DNA of 41,332 nucleotides from a virus, in IMG/VR virus record IMGVR_UViG_3300024520_000174, positions 1 through 41,332 of that record. One strand, given 5' to 3'. Shown piece after piece: positions 1-7,437 of the stretch; position 1 is the stretch's first letter; each line of letters starts with the position of its first letter. The position numbers and the translations under genes are program-made. Below the pieces are notes generated by a model. It was not told where the DNA came from and ran no database searches. It was given only the letters and a program-made list of their open reading frames with translations.

Positions 1-293
1 AGATATTGGCTGCTTCGGTGGCAAATCTTCAGAGAACTTCTGTATCTGTGATAATGGCAGTAAGTACTTCCAATACAGAGCAAGGATTTATAGCTGTCGC
101 AAAAACACAGTCTCAGCCTGATTACTCGCATTGGAGAGTGAACGACAATAATAATTCAACAATTGAAACCGGTGAGTTCATTCGACCACCGGTGGATGTG
201 ACAGTAAGTGGTGTGGTCTATCGTGTTTACCGATGGGGCTACCGTTCTCCTTTGGTGGATACACTTACATTGCAAAGAACTGATAATGATTAA
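1..293 (+). CDS. 3' end of a probable tail or baseplate protein (partial)
   Basis: The reading frame is open from the left edge and ends at TAA 291-293, so only the last 95 or so residues are visible. The first possible initiator is a TTG at base 6, with no leader like those of the other genes, so the true start almost certainly lies outside the window. The visible part contains no membrane segment and is rich in Thr, Val and Ser (for example VDVTVSGVVYRVYRWGY), in keeping with a beta-rich virion protein. It is followed after 3 bases by the first fibre gene, so a baseplate or tail role is inferred from position. I do not recognise a named family. Confidence 0.6.
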   Translation, partial: ILAASVANLQRTSVSVIMAVSTSNTEQGFIAVAKTQSQPDYSHWRVNDNNNSTIETGEFIRPPVDVTVSGVVYRVYRWGYRSPLVDTLTLQRTDND

Positions 294-296
294 AAT

Positions 297-827
297 ATGG
301 CTATACCATTAAATACTAATTTTTTGCCTGGTGTACCGGCTCCGTTGGATGCACGTACTCAGGTTCAGACTTATGGGGATCTGGCTAATATCCCGGTTAA
401 ATATATAGGGCTTAAGGTATATGTGGTAGATGATGATACGGAGTACAGGTATTATGCCACTGGATGGGAAATATGGGCCACAATAGGTGGTGGAGGTGGA
501 GGTGGTGGTAGTGCCGTTTGGGGTTCTATCACAGGAACACTTGCCAACCAGACAGACTTGGTCAATGAACTTGCACTCAAGTTTGACAAGATAGGTGGAA
601 CCATTACAGGAAGAACGACGATACTTGCTGATGCTGAAGGGTATAATTTCATCTTGGTAGGTTCTTCTTTGTCTGGAGAGAGTTCACCTTACGCACGGGT
701 AGTGAGTGTACCTGCAAGTGCATCTGATCTGGGAGAATTAAATGATATAGCGTTTGATGCAAATTATTTATATATTTGTATAGCGACGAATACATGGATG
801 CGTGTAGCTATTGCAACATGGGTTTAA
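297..827 (+). CDS. short tail-fibre protein with shared N-terminal module
   Basis: A 176-residue protein whose first ~100 residues match, with gaps, the N-terminus of the large fibre at 7438. Shared elements are LNTNF, PAPxDxRxQVxTY, a Tyr-rich strand, AVWGxITG and NQTDL, then YNFILVGSS against INYILVGSD. A run of eight glycines (about residues 64-71) precedes AVWG and probably acts as a hinge. The C-terminal ~50 residues (SASDLGELNDIAFDANYLYI and on) look like a small beta domain and are not shared. A common N-terminus on two fibres of very different length is typical of an anchoring domain that docks to the same baseplate or tail component; that role is inferred. The ATG lies 3 bases after the previous stop. 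Confidence 0.75.
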   Translation: MAIPLNTNFLPGVPAPLDARTQVQTYGDLANIPVKYIGLKVYVVDDDTEYRYYATGWEIWATIGGGGGGGGSAVWGSITGTLANQTDLVNELALKFDKIGGTITGRTTILADAEGYNFILVGSSLSGESSPYARVVSVPASASDLGELNDIAFDANYLYICIATNTWMRVAIATWV

Positions 828-858
828 ATAAAATAAAGTATAATTAAAAACAACTATT

Positions 859-3800
859 ATGTCTAAGAGATTAAAAACAGATGGGAATACCTTTATAGTA
901 GAGGATACTGTAACTGGTATTGAAATAGAAGAAGCTGCAGTAGATCTACGCGTCAAACAAATAAGTGGAAGCGCAATATCATTTACACGCAGGGATGCCA
1001 CAAACGATTTTGTTCAGGTAGGTGAACCTTCATATGAAAGGGCTGATTGTATAAACGGAGATGCTGCTGATGCTGTTTTTAGCACTATGGCAGATCTCAC
1101 AACATATGTGAGGGCAATCGCGGGAAAGTCTAGCCCCGCGGTAGTCGGGGTATATCAATTACTATCTGAAAAGGGCCAAATAAGTGGATATGCTTCTCTT
1201 GATGGTTCAGGGTTAGTTCCCTCGGCGCAATTACCTTCTTACGTAGATGATGTAATAGAAGTTGCAGATTATGCTTCTTTACCAGTCACGGGTGAAACGG
1301 GTAAAATATATGTTACAATAGACACTGGGTTTTGTTATAGATGGACTGGTTCTGTCTATGTGCAGATTGCCGGCGATGTCACAAAAGTCGGAACACCAGT
1401 AAATAATCAAGTAGGAGTCTGGACAGGAGATGGTACTATTGAGGGAGATCCTTTAATGGTGTTTGGTACAAGTGGGGTAGGAATATTAACAATTGGACAA
1501 AATGATACTACGGTAGGACGTATTCAATTGTTTGGAGGAGGTGGTAATGATGGTGGTCAATTACAATTATTTATGGGAGGTGGTAATGATTCAGTAGACC
1601 AATCTATAGATATTAAAAGTTTAGCTGGTGGTTATTTTTCAATGGGTGGCTCTACATCAGGTTTATTTTTAACATATAGGACAACAACTGGAAATTTGGA
1701 TTTACCGACAAGTACAATTTCAATGAGCTCTTACGGTGGAGGAACAATCACAGGAACTCCAACATACTCACTAGCTGTTGACGTTTCAGGAAACATAATT
1801 GAAACTGCTGTAGTTACTGGTGATGTAACTAAAGTTGGAACTCCTGTAAATAATCAGATAGGAGTTTGGACAGGCGATGGGACAATTGAAGGTAATACAG
1901 GATTAACTTCCCCTAGTGCTAATACTTTGGATATAGGGGTAAGTGATACTTCTCAAGGATTGTTGAGATTATATGGTAGTAATACTACTGTTGGTGCAGA
2001 ATTAAGATTGTATAATGGTTCAAGTGCAGATGGTCAGACAAATACATACAAACTCAAAACAGGAACTCAAGGGCAATTTAGTATATTTTCAGATAATGAT
2101 GAATTTTTTACTTTTAAACCCTTGTCTGGTGACCAACTTGCTCTGCCTATGTATGGAGGTGGAACAATTACAGGAACTCCAACTTATACATTAAATGTAG
2201 ATGCTAGTGGTAATATTATAGAAGGAGCTGTAGCTACTGGACTAGTTAATTGGACAGAAGCAGTAAATATAGCAGCACCAAATGCTACTATACCTGTAGT
2301 TTCTTTTACTGCAACTAATGGTGCTACAAATGTTGATGCTGCTATTATACCAAAAGGTGGTGGAGCTATACTTGCTAGTATTCCTGATAATCTTATTTCA
2401 GGAGGAAATAAAAGGGGACAGTATGCGGTTGATTTACAAATGAGTAGGTCTACTCAATCGGAGGTTGCAAGTGGTCTTTATTCAACAATTATTGGAGGAC
2501 AATATAATACAGCTTCTGGAGAGGCTTCTGTTGCTGGAGGTTATTTTAATGTGTCCTCGGGAGGAAGAGGTTCAATTGCTCTTGGGAGAGATAATAATGC
2601 TACTGCATGGTATACAATGGCTATTGGGTTTAACAATACAGCTAGTGGAGTTGCATCTCATGCAATTGGGGCTAATAATGAAGCTTCAGGGACATATGCT
2701 TTTGCTGCAGGAGTGGATAACTTTTCAAGGTCAATGGGAGAGAACGCATTAGGGATGTTTGGGACAGATTATGCTCCAGCGGGAGTATCAACTTATGATG
2801 CTAGTGATAGATTACTGAATATAGGAAATGGAACTGGTACTGGTGCAAGGTCTGATGCATTTACAATTTTGAAGAGTGGGAGTACAACTTTACATTCTTA
2901 TGGTGGAGGAACTATTACAGGAACAGAAACTTATAACCTAGCTGTTGATGTTTCAGGGAATATAGTTGAGACAGCATTAGCAACAGGAGATGTCACTAAA
3001 GTGGGAACACCAGTTAATGACCAAGTGGGTATATGGACTGGGGATGGTACAATAGAGGGGCATCAAAGGTTTACTTATACTGATAGTAGTTTAAAGATAG
3101 GAGGTTCAAATGCAGTAGCTGGTTGGTTAACTTTGGAAGGTACGTTATCTGGTGCAGGTGGTGTACTTACAATTTATGGAAGTGGTGCTATGGTAGGTGA
3201 TGATTTATTCACAATTAGCACAGGTGTAGGAACAAATGGTGATTTTATAATAAGTGGAAATTCTACAGGAACATTTTTTAATAGAAATTCAACATCTAAA
3301 ATAATAACTTTTAATGATTATGGTGGAGGCACAATTACAGGAACAGGAACTTATGCTTTAGCTGTTGATGTGAGTGGTAATATTATTGAAGAACCATTAA
3401 CTATAGGTGATGTAGTTACGTCAGGTTCTCCATCTAGTAATCAAGTAGGTATTTGGACTGCAGGTCAATTAAAAGGAACCACTGGATTTACATCAAGTTC
3501 TAATGGTTTAGTAAGTTTTGGAATAAACAATAACTCATCTGGTCAAATACAAGTATTTGGTAATGCAGGTGCAAGTGGTGGAGTATTAGATATATATACT
3601 GGAGGTGCAACGGATGATGATGATGATTACTATAGAGTTAATGGGGGTAATGGGGTATTTTCATTAGGTGGAGCATCTACTGGAAACTTCTTAACATATA
3701 CATCTGCTACTCAAGTTATAGGAACATTAGGTGCAATTACATCTGACCAATCAGTTGCTAATATTGACTCTACAGGAAACACAGCTCTTACAACTAAAGA

Positions 3801-4482
3801 ATATGTAGATGCAGGTGATACACATAATCATGCAATGATGTATGATGAAGACAACACAGATGCTTATGTAGTAAATGCTACTTTAGATTTACATTCATAT
3901 CATACAAATGCATTAGCAGGAGCAAATCTATCTGGTTTCACTTTTGATGCTGGTGGTGCTGGTACATCTTTTCCAATAGCAAGTATAGCTGATGGTGTAG
4001 CTACAGGTGTTGATATTGAAGTTACTACTACAGGTTCTCACGGACTTGCAGTAGATGATATTGTATCTCACACTAATTTAGCTGATGCTGCATATACAGG
4101 TATATTCCAGGTTAAAGCAATTATATCAGCAACACAATATGAAGTGGCAGCAGTTTATACTGCTACTGGTACGGGGACAATGGATCAGGCAGCAACCCTT
4201 GAATCTGAAGTAGCAGGGACTATTGAAATTTCTTGGGGAGCTTCAGCAACATCTGCTACATCTAATGAAATTTTTGATTGGCAATTAATGAAGAACGCTT
4301 CTCATATAATAGGAAGTAAATCAAGAAGGAAATTTGGTACAGGTGCAGATTATGGTGAATTTGGTAAAACAGCTTTGGTCACTATAGCTGTAGGAGATAA
4401 AATATCATTTGCATTTGCAAATAATGATACTGCTGGAAATACAATTATAAGGAATTTTACACTGGTAATAACGGAGCTATAA
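859..4482 (+). CDS. large modular tail fibre with repeats and a YadA-like head segment
   Basis: A 1207-residue fibre. Residues ~1-170 form a non-repeated N-terminus. A unit beginning GDVTKVGTPVNNQ and ending GDGTIEG recurs at residues ~172, 321 and 710, with a diverged copy at ~850 (GDVVTSGSPSSNQVGIWT). A second unit, YGGGTITGTxTYxLxVDxSGN, occurs at ~292, 432, 681 and 821 and normally leads into the first. Residues ~532-628 carry the AxG/AxGxxNxAxG repeat of trimeric autotransporter (YadA, Hep/Hag) heads, followed by LLNIGNGTGTGARSDAFTIL. Near the C-terminus is TTKEYVDAGD and then a beta-rich ending. It is probably trimeric and receptor-facing. Synonymous codons differ between repeat copies, so the duplications are old or under exchange. 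The start is the ATG after the AT-rich leader AACAACTATT. Confidence 0.85.
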   Translation: MSKRLKTDGNTFIVEDTVTGIEIEEAAVDLRVKQISGSAISFTRRDATNDFVQVGEPSYERADCINGDAADAVFSTMADLTTYVRAIAGKSSPAVVGVYQLLSEKGQISGYASLDGSGLVPSAQLPSYVDDVIEVADYASLPVTGETGKIYVTIDTGFCYRWTGSVYVQIAGDVTKVGTPVNNQVGVWTGDGTIEGDPLMVFGTSGVGILTIGQNDTTVGRIQLFGGGGNDGGQLQLFMGGGNDSVDQSIDIKSLAGGYFSMGGSTSGLFLTYRTTTGNLDLPTSTISMSSYGGGTITGTPTYSLAVDVSGNIIETAVVTGDVTKVGTPVNNQIGVWTGDGTIEGNTGLTSPSANTLDIGVSDTSQGLLRLYGSNTTVGAELRLYNGSSADGQTNTYKLKTGTQGQFSIFSDNDEFFTFKPLSGDQLALPMYGGGTITGTPTYTLNVDASGNIIEGAVATGLVNWTEAVNIAAPNATIPVVSFTATNGATNVDAAIIPKGGGAILASIPDNLISGGNKRGQYAVDLQMSRSTQSEVASGLYSTIIGGQYNTASGEASVAGGYFNVSSGGRGSIALGRDNNATAWYTMAIGFNNTASGVASHAIGANNEASGTYAFAAGVDNFSRSMGENALGMFGTDYAPAGVSTYDASDRLLNIGNGTGTGARSDAFTILKSGSTTLHSYGGGTITGTETYNLAVDVSGNIVETALATGDVTKVGTPVNDQVGIWTGDGTIEGHQRFTYTDSSLKIGGSNAVAGWLTLEGTLSGAGGVLTIYGSGAMVGDDLFTISTGVGTNGDFIISGNSTGTFFNRNSTSKIITFNDYGGGTITGTGTYALAVDVSGNIIEEPLTIGDVVTSGSPSSNQVGIWTAGQLKGTTGFTSSSNGLVSFGINNNSSGQIQVFGNAGASGGVLDIYTGGATDDDDDYYRVNGGNGVFSLGGASTGNFLTYTSATQVIGTLGAITSDQSVANIDSTGNTALTTKEYVDAGDTHNHAMMYDEDNTDAYVVNATLDLHSYHTNALAGANLSGFTFDAGGAGTSFPIASIADGVATGVDIEVTTTGSHGLAVDDIVSHTNLADAAYTGIFQVKAIISATQYEVAAVYTATGTGTMDQAATLESEVAGTIEISWGASATSATSNEIFDWQLMKNASHIIGSKSRRKFGTGADYGEFGKTALVTIAVGDKISFAFANNDTAGNTIIRNFTLVITEL

Positions 4483-5010
4483 ACTAAAATAAAATAAAAT
4501 GAAAGACATAATACCAAAAAAACTTTTCGGGCATGATGCAGATAAACCTGCGTCAGATCTACCCGGATCAATATTCGTAGCTTTCGATACATATACTTTG
4601 TATGTGTATGACGTGAATGGGAAACCTCAGCCGGAAGGCGGCTCTGGTTCAACAATTACTTTGGATACTTCCAGCTTCAACGGGGCGTTGAGTGCAACTG
4701 AGGATAATGCTCAGAAAGCTTTCGATGTTCTTGATGATGATGTAGCATTGAATACAACTAATTCGGCTGCAAGTAAGATAATTACAGATTATATCACTGT
4801 TACAGGTGCAGTAGATCTGGATACTATGGTGACTGATGTAATCTCTCAGGTAGATGCTGAAGCTGGCACTGCAACGGATTCAAAAATATGGACAGCAGAA
4901 AGAGTGGCACAGGCTATTGCTGCTTTAGGTGGTACTGGTGATGTTACCAAGGTAGGTACTCCAGTTAATAATGAATTGGCTGTGTGGACTGGGGACGGTA
5001 CACTTGAAAG
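1372..5010 (+). repeat. GDVTKVG and YGGGT protein-level repeats across two fibre genes
   Basis: GDVTKVGTPVNNQ-type units start at about bases 1372, 1819, 2986, 3406 (diverged) and 4937 (second gene). YGGGTITGT units start at about 1732, 2152, 2899 and 3319. The protein repeats are strong, but third positions differ, so DNA identity is moderate. They delimit the variable segments of the fibres. Confidence 0.8.
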
Positions 5011-5545
5011 TGAAGATAATTTAACATTTTCTGGTTCTAATCTTTATGTAGGAAAATATGCTAATACAGTAGGATATATAGAATTAAATGGTGGTGGTAC
5101 CACAGTTGGAGGTGAATTAAGAATATGGAATGGTGCAACTGATGATGGAACTGAGCAATATTATAGAGTAAGAGCTAGTGATGAAATATTTAGATTAGCT
5201 GGAAATGCTACAGGAGATTTTTTAACTTATACAACAGCTACAGAAGTTGTAAATATTACAAAAGAACTTAATGTAGCTTCTGAAACAAAAACAGGTGTTG
5301 CATTAGATTTAGCTAGTGCTATTGGTAAATATTACAATATGGCTTCTGCTAATGCTGGTGAAACATACACATTTAGTGGTGCTGTTACAGGTGGTTGGGC
5401 ACAATCATTAATTAATACAACTAATGAGCCAGATGTTACAAATGCTACAAAAATAGGAGGTGCAACATTTGTAACAGCAACAAATATGTATTTAGTTGTA
5501 AGACATAATGGAACAACAACAGAATTTTGGTTTTTAGAAATATAG
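4499..5545 (+). CDS. tail fibre protein, one copy of the GDVTKVG module
   Basis: 348 residues. The N-terminus (PKKLFGHDADKPASDLPGSI) differs from the other fibres. A segment with SKIWTAERVAQAIAAL follows, then one copy of the repeat GDVTKVGTPVNNELAVWTGD at residue ~147. The next region (GELRIWNGATDDG, YYRV, FLTYTTATEV) parallels residues ~900-960 of the 1207-residue fibre, so the two genes share at least two modules. The C-terminus is a beta-rich domain ending FWFLEI. It is likely an additional or branch fibre. The leader is ACTAAAATAAAATAAA before ATG, a typical Bacteroidota start context. Confidence 0.8.
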   Translation: MKDIIPKKLFGHDADKPASDLPGSIFVAFDTYTLYVYDVNGKPQPEGGSGSTITLDTSSFNGALSATEDNAQKAFDVLDDDVALNTTNSAASKIITDYITVTGAVDLDTMVTDVISQVDAEAGTATDSKIWTAERVAQAIAALGGTGDVTKVGTPVNNELAVWTGDGTLESEDNLTFSGSNLYVGKYANTVGYIELNGGGTTVGGELRIWNGATDDGTEQYYRVRASDEIFRLAGNATGDFLTYTTATEVVNITKELNVASETKTGVALDLASAIGKYYNMASANAGETYTFSGAVTGGWAQSLINTTNEPDVTNATKIGGATFVTATNMYLVVRHNGTTTEFWFLEI

Positions 5546-5549
5546 AACA

Positions 5550-6341
5550 ATGATTCACCTACTTGAGAAATTAAGACAACAACAGAGTTCTGTAGTATTT
5601 GACGCAGATGCTCAAGCATTTATTACAAATGCTGGTATAACTGACCCTACACAGCAAGGAGCTATTAATACGTTGGTTGTGGGTTTGAAGGCTGATAGTT
5701 TATGGACTAAAATGAAAGCCATTTATCCTTTTGTGGGTGGTACAGCGACTACTCATAAATTTAATTTGAAAGATCCACAAGATACAGATGGTGCTTATAG
5801 ATTAACATTTAATGGTGGGTTTAATCATTCAAGCGATGGTTGTAGTGGAAATGGTACAGCAGGAACTTATGCTCACACACATTTAGCACCTAATAATATG
5901 GCTCAAAATTCAGTCCATATGTCATTCTATAATAAACAAGCTAACGACACATCAGGTAGTGTAGAAATTGGTTTATTATCAGGAAGTGTATTTTATTTAG
6001 CAATTAGTTATGTATTAGTTGGTTTAGATTTTATAAGTAATATAAATAATACTGGTTCATCATCCTATGCACATAGCTCAAACCAAGGGTTTTGGGTTTC
6101 AAGTAGAATTGTAAGTGGTTCATTAGATAAGTATAAAAATGGCTCATTAGTAGCTAATCCATCAGCCACTTCATCATCACCATCATCTTCTTTTATTACA
6201 TTATTTAGAAATACCGCGACTGAAAGAAGCAATAAACTATGTGCATTTGCAAGTATAGGAGATGGTTTAGATGGAACAGATGTAGCTAATTTAAATACAT
6301 TAGTACAAGCATATCAAACAACATTAAGTAGACAAGTATGA
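5550..6341 (+). CDS. tail structural protein with MIHLLEKLRQQQ N-terminus
   Basis: 263 residues. Residues 1-12 (MIHLLEKLRQQQ) are identical to those of the next gene. Residues ~18-60 (DADAQAFITNAGITDPTQQ, then INTLVVGLKADSLWTKMKAI) are a short helical region I recognise as recurrent in phage tail proteins. The rest (KFNLKDPQDTDGAYRLTFNG, then Ser/Asn-rich strands) looks like a beta-sandwich of lectin type. It is probably a tail-associated carbohydrate-binding or structural protein; the ligand is unknown. The gene starts 4 bases after the previous stop and its own end overlaps the next ATG (ATGA). Confidence 0.7.
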   Translation: MIHLLEKLRQQQSSVVFDADAQAFITNAGITDPTQQGAINTLVVGLKADSLWTKMKAIYPFVGGTATTHKFNLKDPQDTDGAYRLTFNGGFNHSSDGCSGNGTAGTYAHTHLAPNNMAQNSVHMSFYNKQANDTSGSVEIGLLSGSVFYLAISYVLVGLDFISNINNTGSSSYAHSSNQGFWVSSRIVSGSLDKYKNGSLVANPSATSSSPSSSFITLFRNTATERSNKLCAFASIGDGLDGTDVANLNTLVQAYQTTLSRQV

Positions 6342-7099
6342 TACATCTATTAGAAAAATTAAGACAACAGCAGATTCCATCTGGAAGTTTACTTCCTATT
6401 ACTAATTTATTTTATGATTTAGATGTAGCTGATGATGTTAGTTATGATGAAGGTGCAAAAATTTGGTTTGATTATGCTGGAAGTGGAGCTGGTAGTATAA
6501 ATCTTTGGAGAAATAATACTGTAAATAATGAAATGCCAACAAGAGTGGCTGGAACTCCAGATTATATAACTTGGATTCCAAATTGTTATGGTGAGAGGAG
6601 TACATATAAACCTGATTTTGGAAATGGTAATTTCACAATAAAAACTTGGGTTAAACCTATATATGCTCCTAATACATATGGTGGAAGAGCTATATTAGGA
6701 TGTTGGAATTTCCCTCAAGTTGCTGAAGATGGATTTTTTCTTTACATTACATATGCATCTACTACAGAATATAATCTTAAATTTACGTATTATGATGCAG
6801 TTGGACTTAAAGAAGTTACATCATCAACTACAACAACTCTTGGTAATTGGAATCAAATTTCTGTTACACGAAAAGATAATGTAATTAGTATTTTAGTAAA
6901 TGGGGTAGTAAAAAATACAATTGCTATTACAACAGCTATTGTTACTCCAACCTATTCTTTTAGATTAGCAATTTTAAATGGTCTTACTGATTATAGTTTT
7001 AATGGATTAATGAACCAAGTTCAATTCTATTCAGAGGGATTTACTCCAGCAGATATATTAGGGGATTTTAATATTGACAAAGCAAGATTTGGATTATGA
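6338..7099 (+). CDS. LamG-like (concanavalin A-like) tail protein
   Basis: 253 residues, with the same first 12 residues as its upstream neighbour. The body reads as a LamG or concanavalin-like lectin sandwich: NGNFTIKTWVKP, then ILGCWNFP, FFLYITYAST, GNWNQISVTRKDNVISILVN and FNGLMNQVQFYSEGFTP. The pattern of a 'W..ISV.....I.I.VNG' strand followed by 'F.G....V..Y....T..DI' is characteristic of LamGL domains. Binding of host glycans is the expected role but is inferred. The start overlaps the previous stop (ATGA) and the end overlaps the next start in the same way, so the three genes are probably translationally coupled. Confidence 0.75.
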   Translation: MIHLLEKLRQQQIPSGSLLPITNLFYDLDVADDVSYDEGAKIWFDYAGSGAGSINLWRNNTVNNEMPTRVAGTPDYITWIPNCYGERSTYKPDFGNGNFTIKTWVKPIYAPNTYGGRAILGCWNFPQVAEDGFFLYITYASTTEYNLKFTYYDAVGLKEVTSSTTTTLGNWNQISVTRKDNVISILVNGVVKNTIAITTAIVTPTYSFRLAILNGLTDYSFNGLMNQVQFYSEGFTPADILGDFNIDKARFGL

Positions 7100-7416
7100 A
7101 AAAATTAATATTTATAATATTCGTTCTAATAGCATTTCAAATGAGTGCACAAGATTCTACATATGTAGAACCACCTGTAGTTTATGGCTATTCTCATCAT
7201 CCAAAGTTGGGAAATACAGAACTTTGGCACAGAGCTTCAGAAACCAGATATGAATGTATATATTTAAGACTTGCTGTAGAAGCTGATGGGAATGTGTTTA
7301 AGTTGATTGAAATGGATCCAGATTACAGAATACTAAAAGAAAGTTGGAATTACAGTGTAATAAGTCAAGAAATAATAAGACTCACATTAAGGAGAACACC
7401 TTATTTGGGAGAATAA
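7096..7416 (+). CDS. small exported protein within the fibre array
   Basis: 106 residues with a clear signal peptide: KK, a hydrophobic core LIFIIFVLIAF, and a likely cleavage after MSAQ (residue ~19). The mature part (DSTYVEPPVVYGYSHHPKLG and on) has one Cys, many aromatic residues and no further membrane span. I do not recognise a family. An exported product between virion genes is unusual: it could be a periplasmic or outer-surface protein made late in infection, a lysis helper, or a cargo gene carried among the fibres. The ATG overlaps the previous TGA. Confidence 0.7.
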   Translation: MKKLIFIIFVLIAFQMSAQDSTYVEPPVVYGYSHHPKLGNTELWHRASETRYECIYLRLAVEADGNVFKLIEMDPDYRILKESWNYSVISQEIIRLTLRRTPYLGE

Positions 7417-7437
7417 AAACATTTTAAACAGTTAAGT

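Noticed and set aside
486-512. Poly-glycine codon run in the first fibre as a microsatellite or phase-variation tract
   Set aside because: The codons are mixed GGT and GGA without a perfect short tandem repeat, so slippage is unlikely; a flexible hinge explains it.
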